From positions 240,943 to 304,942 of the forward strand of contig JAEUHR010000042.1 in the NCBI GenBank assembly GCA_016794425.1: 64,000 nt of DNA, written 5' to 3'. Position numbers and translations under genes: made by a program. Positions 17,694-26,251 of the stretch are shown piece by piece. Source of the DNA: Planctomycetota bacterium (lineage in GTDB: Bacteria > Planctomycetota > UBA1135 > UBA2386). Positions within the stretch are counted from its first letter, which is position 1, and every line of letters begins with the position of its first letter. The notes below the pieces were generated by a model that did not search any database, was not told the origin of the DNA, and was given only the letters and a program-made list of their open reading frames with translations.

Positions 17694-19384
17694 TCGCCGC
17701 CGGCCGCGCTGCGGCCGTGGTGCTGCTGCTCGGCGGGCTCGGCGCGCCGCCGCGGCCGCTGCCGAACGACCTGGTCGCGCGCGGCAAGGAGGCCGTCGTC
17801 GTCACCGCCGAGCCGCACGCGACGCGCGTCGGCCTCGACGTGCTCGAGCGCGGCGGCAACGCCGTCGACGCGGCGGTCGCGGTGGCGCTGACGTTGGCGG
17901 TCACGCACCCGCAGGCCGGCAACCTCGGCGGCGGTGCGTTCCTGCTGCTGCGCATGGCGGATGGCCGCACCGCGGCGATCGACTGCCGCGAACGCGCCCC
18001 CGCGGCGGCGCGCGCCGACATGTACCTGCGGCCCGACGGCAGCGTCGACGGCGACCGCGTGCAGTTCGGCGCCACCGCGGCCGGCGTACCCGGCAGCCCG
18101 GCCGGCCTGTTGCTGGCGCTGCGCAAGTACGGCACGCAGAGCCTCGGCGCGGTCGCGGCGCCGGCGATCCGGCTCGCGCGCGAGGGCTTCGCGGTCGACC
18201 AGTTCCTGGCCGAGGACCTCGCTGCCAACGCGGCGCTGCTCGGCCGCTACCCGTCGTCGCGCGCGATCTTCTTCCGCGACGGCGAACCGTTGCGCCAGGG
18301 CATGGTGCTGCTGCAGCGCGACCTCGCCGGCACCCTCGAGCGGTTCGCCAAGGACGGCCTCGAGGGTTTCTACGGCGGCGACACCGCGAAGCTCTTGGTC
18401 GAACAGATGCAGCGCGACGGCGGCTTCGTCACCGCGGCCGACCTCGCCGGCTACGAAGCGCGGGAACGGCAACCGCTGCAGGGTCGCTACCGCGGTCTCG
18501 ACGTGCTCGGCATGCCGCCGCCGTCGTCGGGCGGCGTCGCGCTGCAGCAGATGCTGGCGCTGCTGGAGCCGCACGACCTGCGCGCGCTCGGGTTCGGCGG
18601 CAGCGACTACGTGCACCTGCTGACCGAGGTGATGCGCCGTGCCTACGCCGACCGCGCCAAGTGGCTCGGCGATCCGGACCACGCCGACGTGCCGCTGACC
18701 GGGCTGCTCGACCCGAAGTACCTCGCCGAGCGCGGTGCGTCGATCCGCCGCGACCAGAAGAGCGACGTCGGCGCCGGCACGCCGCCCGGCGCGCCCGAGA
18801 GCGACGACACCACGCACTTCTCGATCGTCGACAAGCTCGGCAACGCGGTCGCCTGCACGACGACGATCAACTCGACGTTCGGTTCGGGTCTGGTCGTCGA
18901 CGGCGCGGGCTTCCTGCTGAACAACGAGATGGACGACTTCTCGGCCAAGCCCGGCGTGCCGAACCAGTTCGGCCTCGTGGGCGGCAAGCGCAACGCGATC
19001 GCGCCCGGCAAGCGCATGCTGTCGTCGATGACGCCGACGATCGTGCTGCAGGACGACCAGGTGCGCTGGGTGCTCGGCGCGCCGGGCGGCGGCCGCATCA
19101 TCACCGCGGTGCTGCAGACCCTGCTGAACGTCGTCGACCACGGCATGGACCTCGAGTACGCGGTGCGCGCGCCGCGTGTCCACCACCAGTGGCTGCCCGA
19201 CGAGATCGTCTGGGAGCGCTTCGCGCTGCCGCCGGACGTGCGCGCGGCGCTGGCGGCCAAGGGCCACGCGTTCGCGCCAGCGCCGCGCGAGATCGCGCGC
19301 GTGTTCGCGATCGAGGTCACGCCGAGCGGTGAACGCATCGGCGTCTGCGACCACCGCAGCGGTGGCAGCGCCGGCGCCTACTGA
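17690..19384 (+). CDS. ggt: Gamma-glutamyltransferase (glutathione hydrolase)
   Basis: A 564-aa Ntn-hydrolase precursor with an N-terminal hydrophobic export signal. It would cleave gamma-glutamyl bonds of glutathione and related compounds in the periplasm. Conserved elements are the N-terminal GGNAVDAAVAVALTLAVTHP block, the autoprocessing site DTTHFSIVD (predicted nucleophile Thr374, the first residue of the small subunit), and GKRMLSSMTPTIV and GAPGGGRI near the C terminus. Self-cleavage before Thr374 would give large and small subunits. The ATG overlaps the NIL-domain stop, with GGAGG upstream. The rpe gene begins 4 nt after its stop. Confidence 0.94.
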   Translation: MIAAGRAAAVVLLLGGLGAPPRPLPNDLVARGKEAVVVTAEPHATRVGLDVLERGGNAVDAAVAVALTLAVTHPQAGNLGGGAFLLLRMADGRTAAIDCRERAPAAARADMYLRPDGSVDGDRVQFGATAAGVPGSPAGLLLALRKYGTQSLGAVAAPAIRLAREGFAVDQFLAEDLAANAALLGRYPSSRAIFFRDGEPLRQGMVLLQRDLAGTLERFAKDGLEGFYGGDTAKLLVEQMQRDGGFVTAADLAGYEARERQPLQGRYRGLDVLGMPPPSSGGVALQQMLALLEPHDLRALGFGGSDYVHLLTEVMRRAYADRAKWLGDPDHADVPLTGLLDPKYLAERGASIRRDQKSDVGAGTPPGAPESDDTTHFSIVDKLGNAVACTTTINSTFGSGLVVDGAGFLLNNEMDDFSAKPGVPNQFGLVGGKRNAIAPGKRMLSSMTPTIVLQDDQVRWVLGAPGGGRIITAVLQTLLNVVDHGMDLEYAVRAPRVHHQWLPDEIVWERFALPPDVRAALAAKGHAFAPAPREIARVFAIEVTPSGERIGVCDHRSGGSAGAY

Positions 19385-19388
19385 CCCC

Positions 19389-20051
19389 ATGCACCCGATC
19401 CGCATCGCGCCGTCGCTGCTCGCCGCCGACTTCGCCCGCCTCGCCGACGAGGTGCGCTCGGTCGAACAGGCCGCGGCCGACTGGCTGCACCTCGACGTCA
19501 TGGACGGCCACTTCGTGCCGAACCTGACCTTCGGGCCGGTGGTGACGCAGGCGATCAAGAACGTCGCCACGAAGCCGCTCGACGTGCACCTGATGATCAC
19601 CGATCCGTGGCGCTACGCCGATCCGTTCCTCGACGCCGGCGCCGACTGGCTGACGTTCCACGTCGAGGTCGAGTCGAACGGCGACGTGCGGCAGCTGCTG
19701 CGGCACATCCGCGCCCGCGGCCGCAAAGCGGGCCTGTCGGTGCAGCCCGACACACCGGTCGCGCGGCTCGCGCCGTACCTGGCCGAGCTGGACCTCGTGC
19801 TGGTCATGAGCGTGTTCGCCGGCTTCGGCGGGCAGAAGTTCATGCCGGAGGTGCTGCCGAAGGTGCAGGAGCTGCGGCGGCTCGGTTTCGCCGGCGAGGT
19901 GTCGATGGACGGCGGCATCGGCAGCAGCACGATCGCGTCGAGTGCTGCGGCCGGCACCAACGTGTTCGTCGCCGGCACCGCAGTGTTCGGGGCGCCGGAC
20001 CGGCGCGCCCGCATCGCCGAACTGCGCCGCCTCGCCGAGGCCGCGCGATGA
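19389..20051 (+). CDS. rpe: Ribulose-phosphate 3-epimerase
   Basis: A 220-aa TIM-barrel enzyme interconverting ribulose 5-phosphate and xylulose 5-phosphate in the pentose phosphate pathway. It shows IAPSLLAADFARLADEV, the metal/catalytic segment HLDVMDGHFVPNLTFGP, DVHLMI, GFGGQKF and the phosphate-binding DGGI near the end. One variation is that the family's SVxPGFGGQ reads SVFAGFGGQ (Pro to Ala), and NPxTP reads QPDTP. It starts 4 nt after the gamma-glutamyltransferase stop, so it is co-transcribed. Confidence 0.94.
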   Translation: MHPIRIAPSLLAADFARLADEVRSVEQAAADWLHLDVMDGHFVPNLTFGPVVTQAIKNVATKPLDVHLMITDPWRYADPFLDAGADWLTFHVEVESNGDVRQLLRHIRARGRKAGLSVQPDTPVARLAPYLAELDLVLVMSVFAGFGGQKFMPEVLPKVQELRRLGFAGEVSMDGGIGSSTIASSAAAGTNVFVAGTAVFGAPDRRARIAELRRLAEAAR

Positions 20052-20086
20052 CGTCGCCGATGCTGGCCCGGCGGTCGCCGCAGGGC

Positions 20087-20092
20087 TAGAGT
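20087..20092 (+). promoter_or_regulatory. Candidate -10 box for accD-truD
   Basis: TAGAGT lies 47 nt before the accD ATG in the 88-nt gap after rpe. It matches the TANNNT boxes elsewhere in the window; the -35 is weak. It implies a leader of about 40 nt. Confidence 0.4.
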
Positions 20093-20139
20093 GCCGGCTT
20101 CTTCCCACGCACGCGTTCCCGCAGACAGGACCGAAACAC

Positions 20140-21078
20140 ATGGCTTGGACCCGCTTCGGCAAGAAGAAGGACATGCCCGGGGGGCTCTGGATCAAGTGCG
20201 AGTCCTGCGGCGCGATGTTGTTCCGCAAGGAATTCGAACAGCGCCTGCGCGTGTGCGCGACCTGCGGCTACCACTTCACGCTGCCGGCCCGCGAGCGCAT
20301 CGCGCTGACCGCCGACCCGGGGTCGTTCGCGGAGCTGTGGACCGACCTGCGCGCGCAGGACGTGCTCGAGTTCAACGACCGCGTGCCGTACGCGGAGAAG
20401 CTGGTGCAGACCAAGCAGCGCACCGGCGAATCGGACGCGATGGTCACCGGCACCGCGACGATCAAGGGCATCCCGTGCGCGCTCGGCGTGATGAACTTCC
20501 AGTTCCTCGGCGGCTCGATGGGCATGGTCGTCGGCGAGAAGATCGCGCTCCTGTGCGAACACGCGGCGCAGCAGCGCCTGCCGCTGGTGCTGTTCTCGTG
20601 CTCGGGCGGCGCGCGCATGCACGAAGGCGCCGTGTCGCTGATGCAGATGGCGAAGACCTGCGGCGCGCTGCAGCGCCTGCACGCCGCGGGCCAGCTGTCG
20701 ATCTCGGTGATGACGCACCCGACGACCGGCGGCGTCACCGCGTCGTTCGCGTCGGTCTGCGACCTGCTGCTCGCCGAACCCGGCGCGCTGATCGGCTTCG
20801 CCGGCCCGCGCGTGATCGCGACGACGATCAAGAAGGAGCTGCCGAAGGGCTTCCAGCGCTCGGAGTTCCTGCTCGAGAAGGGCCAGCTCGACCGGATCGT
20901 GCAGCGCGCCGCGATGCGCGACGAACTGGCGCGGCTCCTGGCCTACGCGACCGGCCGCGATCCGGTCGCCGCGTTCAAGCCGCTGCCGGTCGCGGTCGAA
21001 GCGACGGCCGAGGTCGCGGCTGCGGTCGCCGAGACCGAGGAACGGCCGAAGAAGAAGCAGAAGGCCAAGAAGGGCTGA
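20140..21078 (+). CDS. accD: Acetyl-CoA carboxylase carboxyltransferase beta subunit
   Basis: A 312-aa beta subunit of acetyl-CoA carboxytransferase, which with AccA moves the carboxyl group from carboxybiotin to acetyl-CoA to make malonyl-CoA for fatty acid synthesis. The N-terminal zinc ribbon has Cys20, Cys23, Cys39 and Cys42 (CESC and CATC). The crotonase-like core has NFQFLGGSMGMVVGEK, SGGARMHEG and HPTTGGVTASFA. The C-terminal Glu/Lys-rich tail after residue 285 is an extension. The truD start follows 14 nt after its stop. Confidence 0.97.
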   Translation: MAWTRFGKKKDMPGGLWIKCESCGAMLFRKEFEQRLRVCATCGYHFTLPARERIALTADPGSFAELWTDLRAQDVLEFNDRVPYAEKLVQTKQRTGESDAMVTGTATIKGIPCALGVMNFQFLGGSMGMVVGEKIALLCEHAAQQRLPLVLFSCSGGARMHEGAVSLMQMAKTCGALQRLHAAGQLSISVMTHPTTGGVTASFASVCDLLLAEPGALIGFAGPRVIATTIKKELPKGFQRSEFLLEKGQLDRIVQRAAMRDELARLLAYATGRDPVAAFKPLPVAVEATAEVAAAVAETEERPKKKQKAKKG

Positions 21079-21092
21079 CGGCGAGGCCGATC

Positions 21093-22142
21093 GTGAAGCC
21101 GATGCGTCCCGTGCCGCGCGGCACCCGCGCGGGGTTCTTCGCGGGCCGCTACAAGGTCGTGCCGGAGGACTTCGAGGTCGAAGAAGTGCCGGCCTACGAA
21201 CCGTGTGGCCGCGGCGACCATGTCTGGCTGTGGGTCGAGAAGCGCTCGCTGTCGACGCTCGACCTGCTGCACGAGCTGGCCGTGGCGCTCGACCGCGACG
21301 AACGCGAGTTCGGCATCGCCGGCCTCAAGGACGCGCAGGCCGTGAGCCGCCAGTGGGTCAGCCTCGAACACGCCGACGAGGCGCGCTGTGCCGCGGCAGC
21401 CGGCGAACGCTTCCGCGTGCTGCGCACGAGCCGCCACGGCAACAAGCTGCGCATGGGGCACCTGCACGGCAACCGGTTCGGCATCGTGCTGCGCTCCACC
21501 CGGCCCGAGGACCTGGCGACGGCGCAGGCGGCGCTCGCCGAGCTCGAGCAGCTCGGCGTGCCGAACTACTTCGGCGAACAACGCTTCGGCAAGCGCGGTG
21601 CGAACCTGCAGAAGGGCCTCGACGTGCTGCGCGGCAACGCGCGCGCGTTCGCGGCGCGCATGCCGCGGCGCGTGTTCGGGCTGGTGGTCTCGGCCGTGCA
21701 GAGCGAAGTGTTCAACCGCGTCGTGGCGGCGCGCCGCGACCGCGTGCACGAGCTGCTGCCGGGCGACCTCGCGTTCCTGCACCGGAACGGCGCCGTGTTC
21801 CCGGTCGAGGACCTCGCGCGCGAGCAGCCGCGCGCGGCGCGCTTCGAGCTGTCGCCGACCGGGCCGATGCCGGGGCCGGAGATGCCGGAGCCTGCCGGCG
21901 AGCCGCTGGCGATCGAGCGCGAGGCGCTGGCGGCGCTGGAGCTCGCGCCCGACGCGTTCCACCGGCTGCCGTTCCGGCTGGCGCGCGGCGAACGGCGGCC
22001 GCTGCGCGTGCCGGTCGAGGGCGCTACCGCGTCGGCGCACGACGGTGGCCTGAAGCTCACGTTCACGCTGCCGCGCGGCGCCTATGCGACCGCGGTGCTG
22101 CGCGAGCTGCTGACCGACACGATCTGGTTCGCCGATCGCTGA
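21093..22142 (+). CDS. truD: tRNA pseudouridine(13) synthase TruD
   Basis: A 349-aa TruD-family enzyme that isomerises uridine 13 of certain tRNAs. The catalytic Asp80 sits in the GLKDAQA motif (family consensus G-x-K-D-x-x-A). VPEDFEVEEVP near the N terminus, the RxGNxL-like HGNKLRMGHLHGNRF and PNYFGEQRFG match family signatures. GTG at 21093 is chosen because GAGG lies 6 nt upstream; an ATG at 21102 is the alternative. It is predicted to be co-transcribed with accD. It converges on the sigma-factor gene. Confidence 0.93.
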   Translation: MKPMRPVPRGTRAGFFAGRYKVVPEDFEVEEVPAYEPCGRGDHVWLWVEKRSLSTLDLLHELAVALDRDEREFGIAGLKDAQAVSRQWVSLEHADEARCAAAAGERFRVLRTSRHGNKLRMGHLHGNRFGIVLRSTRPEDLATAQAALAELEQLGVPNYFGEQRFGKRGANLQKGLDVLRGNARAFAARMPRRVFGLVVSAVQSEVFNRVVAARRDRVHELLPGDLAFLHRNGAVFPVEDLAREQPRAARFELSPTGPMPGPEMPEPAGEPLAIEREALAALELAPDAFHRLPFRLARGERRPLRVPVEGATASAHDGGLKLTFTLPRGAYATAVLRELLTDTIWFADR

Positions 22143-22168
22143 CGCGGGCGGGCGCGCCGCGGTCCGGG

Positions 22169-24418
22169 TCAATCGTCTTCGAAGTGGCCGCGGAACTCGA
22201 CGTCGGCCGCGCAGCCGTCATGGACCATCAGGCGCGTGCGGCTCTCGTCACCGGGTCGGATCACGGCGCGGCCGGTCCAGTCGAGTTCGAACGGACCCGC
22301 TGCCGGCGTGCCGGCCAGGTCCCGCCCGTCGAGCAGCAGCCGGATCGTGGGGATGCCCTCGGGCTGCGCGTGGACGTGGCCGCGCGCCCGCACCGACGTG
22401 ACCACGAACCGCTTGCCGGCCGGCACACAGCCGCCCTCGGCCCAGGCCGCGCCGAACCGCGAAGGCGCCGCGGTGATGGTGATCGGGCCGTCGGCGAAGG
22501 ACGTCAGGCCGGCGCGCCCGCGCAGGTCGACATCGATCTGCCGGTTCCGGAACTGGCCGGTCTGTGCCTGCAGCCGGACGCTGGGTTCGCGCAGCACCGG
22601 CGGCGGTGCGACGACCGGCGGCGGGTCGTGGAAGAAACCCGCGTTGGTGCCGCCGAACCGGGCCGGCAGCTCGGTCGCCAGCGGTTCGAGGTGGCCGAAC
22701 AGCTGCACCTCGACCCAGCTCGAGTTCGCGATCTCACACCAGGTGTCGTCCTCGGCGCCGGGCACGATCACGAGCCGGCCGTGCCAGCTGCCCTGGATCG
22801 GCGCCTGGGTCTGGTCGAACTCGGCGAGCATCTCGCCGGCGACGCAGACGCGCAGGCGGCCGGAGCCGTTCGAGTCGCCGACGGCGCCGCCGCGCCACGA
22901 CACGTCGGTGACGACGAACTGCCGGTCGCCCGGCACGAAGCCGCCGCGCACGTAGGCCTGGGACCGTTCGTGGCGGTCCGGCGTCACACCGAGCGCCAGC
23001 GGCTGTGCTTCGCGCGAACGCACGTAGCCGTTGGCGCGGCCGGCGAAATCGACGCGGTTCGGATTGCCGCCGCCGGCGCCGTTGCGCAGCTGCAGCAGCA
23101 CCGGTGAGCTCGGCGCCGGCCCGGACTGGGCCCGCGCCCGCAGTTCGGCCAGCACGGTCGTCCACGGCCGACCGGTGCCCGGGTCGAGCAGCGAGCCCTG
23201 CGCGCGGCCGCTGCCGTCGGTGCAGTACCAGTCCAGCACGACGCGGCGCCCGGGCGCGTGTTCGCGCACGAACGCGACCGTCGCGAGGTCGCTGTCGGTG
23301 TCGAGCGTGTGCACGAAGTACGCGTGGCCCGCCTGCACCGTCGCGCTGGCGGCGAATGCCAGCGGCGCCGCGGCGACCGGCAAGGCGCCGAAGTCGGCCG
23401 GAGCCAGCACGCCGAGGTCGGCGATCGTGCCCTGGTCGTCGGTGACGGTCGTGCTGTCCAGCTCGTCGCGCGTGAACGCGACGTCCCAGTCGTTGCGCGT
23501 GTAGCGGCAGCCCGGGTCGTCGCGCAGACCCCATTCGAAGCTGAAGGTCGCCAGCTCGTAGTCGCAGTAGTGCGACCACTCGAACAGCTCCGCGCGCGGC
23601 AGCAGCCGCTGCACGACGCGGACCTCGGTGCGGTCGGTCTCGGCGGCTGCGGTCGGCGTGGTCGCGGCGGTGGGCGCGACGGCCGGCGACGCGGCGGCGG
23701 GTGGCGGCGGGGGCACGGCCTCGGTCGCCGTCCGCACCGGCGGCGCCGGCGTCGGCGTAGCGCCGGCGAACAAGAACGTCACCCAGACGGCGGCGACGGC
23801 AGCCAGACCACCGCCGAGCAGCACCGCACCCGCCGGCACCGTCGTCGGTGCGGCCGCGCCGAGCAGCGGCAGCGCCAGCACCGTCCACCGTTCGCGGTCG
23901 CCGTAGTCGCGGTCGAGCCGCTGCCGCAGCAGTTCGTGCGCGCGGCTCAGCTGCGACCGCACGGTCGCGGCGCTGCGGCCGAGCTGCGCCGCGATCTCGC
24001 CGATCGAGCGCTGCTGTTCGTAGCGCAGCAGCACGACCGGCTGGTACGGCTCGCCGAGCGCCAGGATCGCCGCGGTGACGCGCTGGCGCAGTTCGAGCCG
24101 CAGCTGCGACTGCTCCGGCGACTCGGCGATCGGCTCGCCGGCACCGTGGGCGCGGTCGCGCTGCGCCTGCCGGCGGGCGCGGCGCCAGTTCGACACGGCC
24201 AGGTTGCGCGCGACGCGCGCGAGCCACGGCCGCGGGTCGCGCGGCACGGCACCGGGGCGCTGCAGCGTGCGCAGCCACAGATCCTGGATCGCGTCGTCGA
24301 CGGCCGCATCGTCGCGCAGCAGCCCGCGCAGCAGCAGGCGGACGAAGTGCTCGTGGGCGAGCAGGTGGGCGGCCAGGGCGGGGGGTTCCATCGGCGGTCG
24401 GGGCGTCATCCTCGTCAT
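22169..24418 (-). CDS. ECF sigma factor fused to membrane helix and large exported domain
   Basis: One 749-aa chain. Residues about 25-90 form sigma region 2 (DDAAVDDAIQDLWLRT, WLARVARNLAVSNWRR). Residues 110-165 form region 4 (LGEPYQPVVLLRY, IGEIAAQLGRSAATVRSQLS). One membrane helix spans about 196-218 (LLGGGLAAVAAVWVTFLFAG). About 530 residues follow outside the cytoplasm: a Pro/Ala linker, a beta-rich domain, then two similar modules of about 110 residues. Each module has a V-P-x-x-x-x-FVVT strand, a G-x-L-x-x-x strand, W-x-GR-x-VI, and a closing V-x-x-x-GH. ECF factors with C-terminal membrane extensions are known, notably in Planctomycetes. Here the exported part looks like a sensor acting without a separate anti-sigma factor, which is an inference. 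The start is uncertain (ATG at 24418, 24409 or 24391). Confidence 0.85.
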   Translation of the reverse strand: MTRMTPRPPMEPPALAAHLLAHEHFVRLLLRGLLRDDAAVDDAIQDLWLRTLQRPGAVPRDPRPWLARVARNLAVSNWRRARRQAQRDRAHGAGEPIAESPEQSQLRLELRQRVTAAILALGEPYQPVVLLRYEQQRSIGEIAAQLGRSAATVRSQLSRAHELLRQRLDRDYGDRERWTVLALPLLGAAAPTTVPAGAVLLGGGLAAVAAVWVTFLFAGATPTPAPPVRTATEAVPPPPPAAASPAVAPTAATTPTAAAETDRTEVRVVQRLLPRAELFEWSHYCDYELATFSFEWGLRDDPGCRYTRNDWDVAFTRDELDSTTVTDDQGTIADLGVLAPADFGALPVAAAPLAFAASATVQAGHAYFVHTLDTDSDLATVAFVREHAPGRRVVLDWYCTDGSGRAQGSLLDPGTGRPWTTVLAELRARAQSGPAPSSPVLLQLRNGAGGGNPNRVDFAGRANGYVRSREAQPLALGVTPDRHERSQAYVRGGFVPGDRQFVVTDVSWRGGAVGDSNGSGRLRVCVAGEMLAEFDQTQAPIQGSWHGRLVIVPGAEDDTWCEIANSSWVEVQLFGHLEPLATELPARFGGTNAGFFHDPPPVVAPPPVLREPSVRLQAQTGQFRNRQIDVDLRGRAGLTSFADGPITITAAPSRFGAAWAEGGCVPAGKRFVVTSVRARGHVHAQPEGIPTIRLLLDGRDLAGTPAAGPFELDWTGRAVIRPGDESRTRLMVHDGCAADVEFRGHFEDD

Positions 24419-24499
24419 CGACGGCCGACACGCCACCGGCTTCGCCGGCGCGGCAAGGAAGTCGGGAATCCGCGGCGCGCGGGCCGGCTGCCCGGGCCG

Positions 24500-26251
24500 T
24501 CAGCGCCGCCCGAGCGCGTCGGCGAGGCCCGAACCCCGCTGCGGCCAGCTGCTCAGGCCCTGCTGCAGCAGCGTGGGCGGCGCGCAGACGATGGCGCGGC
24601 GGCGGGCCCGGGTCACGCCGGTGTAGAGCACCGGTGCCTGCCACAGCGGCCCGGGCGCATCCGGCATCGCCAGCAGCACTTCGTCGAACTCGCTGCCCTG
24701 CGCCTTGTGCACGGTCATCGCCCACGCGGTCGTGTGTGCCGGCAGCCGCAGCAGCGACACGTCGCGGCAGCCGGTCGCGGTCGCGAACACCACGCAGCGC
24801 TGGCCGTCGTGCTCGACGACCACGCCGAGGTCGCCGTTCCAGATCTGGTTCTGGTGGTCGTTCTGCGTCACCAGCACCGGCCGGCCGAGATAGAACGGCT
24901 CGTCGGTGCGGTGGCCGTGCCGGTGCAGCAGTGCCTCGACGCGGCGGTTCCACGCGTCGGCGCCGGTTGGGCCGTGGCGCGTCGCGCACAGGATCCGGCA
25001 GCGCCAGAGGTGCGCGAGCGCGGTCGCGGCATCGCCGGCGCCGGCGGCGGCAGCGGCGGCGAGCAGCGCCGCCATGTGCTGCAGCGCCGCCGCCGCGTCG
25101 GGTTCGACCAGCAGGTCCGCGTGGCCGGCCGCCAGCACGGCCCCGGCCGTGGTCGCGTCGCGCGCCGCCAGCGCGGTCGCGAAGCCACCGATGCCCGGCT
25201 GCGCCGCGAAGCGGTGGTTCTGCCGCAGCGCGACCACGGCGTTGCCGAGCGGTGGCGCCGCCGTGTGCACGGGCAGCTCCATGCCGGTCGCCGCGTGCAC
25301 GTAGTCGGCGAGGAGGCGGCCGACGCCACGTTCGGGTTCGGCCGCGCGGCACAGGTCGCCGAGCACCTGGCCGGCGGCGACCGCCGCGAGCTGGTCGCGG
25401 TCGCCGACCAGCACGAGCCGCGCGTCGGGTCGCAGCGCCTCGCCGAGCTGCGCCAGCAGCGCCGGGTCGACCATCGACGCCTCGTCGACGACGACCACGT
25501 CGTACGGCAACAGGCGGTCGCGGCCGTGCCGGAACGCGTCCTCGAGCGGCAGGTAGCCGAGCAGGCGGTGCAGCGTGCGCGTCGCGATGCCGTCGGCGGC
25601 CGCGGCCAGGTGCGGTTGCTGCTCGGCGCGGGCGCGCAGCGCTTCGCCGAGGCGGGCGGCGGCCTTGCCGGTCGGCGCGCACAGGGCGATCTGCAGCCGC
25701 GGTTCGAGGTGCAGCAGCACCGACAGCAGCTTCGCGACCGTGGTGGTCTTGCCGGTGCCCGGTCCGCCGGTCAGCACGGTGAACGGCCGCGCCACCGCGG
25801 CGGCGACGGCCGCCAGCTGCCAGTCGACGGTGCCGGCCGGCGGCAGCATGCCGAGGTCGCGCAGCGCGGCGCCGAGCCGCGCGGCGTCGACGCGCGGCGG
25901 GCCGTCGAGCCGCGCCTGCACCAGGGCCAGCACGCGCCGTTCGTCGCGGAAGTGGCGCCGGAAGTAGAGCCGGTCCGCGGCGTCCAGCACCAGCGGCAGC
26001 GGCGGCCCGGCCGCGTCGGTGCCGCACAGGCCGCTGGCGAGCAGGTCGTGCCGCCAGCTCGCCGCGTCCGGGAACGGCGGTTCGCCGTCGCCGCCGGTGC
26101 GGTGCTGCCACTCGGCCAGGGGGATGCAGACGTGGCCGGCCTCACGTTCGCCGTAGAGCAGCCGCACGGTGCGCTGCAGCAACGGCGCGAACGCAGCGGG
26201 GGCACGGCCGGCCAGCAGCGCCGCCAGTTCCGAGGCGAGCAGCACGGTCAT
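24500..26251 (-). CDS. recD: Exodeoxyribonuclease V alpha subunit
   Basis: A 583-aa SF1B helicase, the fast 5'-3' motor of RecBCD. Walker A is TGGPGTGKTT at 161-170, Walker B VVVVDEASMVD, and the C-terminal helicase motif is TVHKAQGSEFDEV with YTGVTRARR. The N-terminal ~110 residues correspond to the RecD domain that contacts RecC. The ATG overlaps the recB stop (ATGA), so it is translated after RecB in a recC-recB-recD operon. Confidence 0.95.
   Translation of the reverse strand: MTVLLASELAALLAGRAPAAFAPLLQRTVRLLYGEREAGHVCIPLAEWQHRTGGDGEPPFPDAASWRHDLLASGLCGTDAAGPPLPLVLDAADRLYFRRHFRDERRVLALVQARLDGPPRVDAARLGAALRDLGMLPPAGTVDWQLAAVAAAVARPFTVLTGGPGTGKTTTVAKLLSVLLHLEPRLQIALCAPTGKAAARLGEALRARAEQQPHLAAAADGIATRTLHRLLGYLPLEDAFRHGRDRLLPYDVVVVDEASMVDPALLAQLGEALRPDARLVLVGDRDQLAAVAAGQVLGDLCRAAEPERGVGRLLADYVHAATGMELPVHTAAPPLGNAVVALRQNHRFAAQPGIGGFATALAARDATTAGAVLAAGHADLLVEPDAAAALQHMAALLAAAAAAGAGDAATALAHLWRCRILCATRHGPTGADAWNRRVEALLHRHGHRTDEPFYLGRPVLVTQNDHQNQIWNGDLGVVVEHDGQRCVVFATATGCRDVSLLRLPAHTTAWAMTVHKAQGSEFDEVLLAMPDAPGPLWQAPVLYTGVTRARRRAIVCAPPTLLQQGLSSWPQRGSGLADALGRR

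Noticed and set aside
20048..20089. A 13-codon ORF overlapping the rpe stop codon
   Set aside because: Too short and of no recognisable content; it lies in the accD promoter region, so it is more likely chance.
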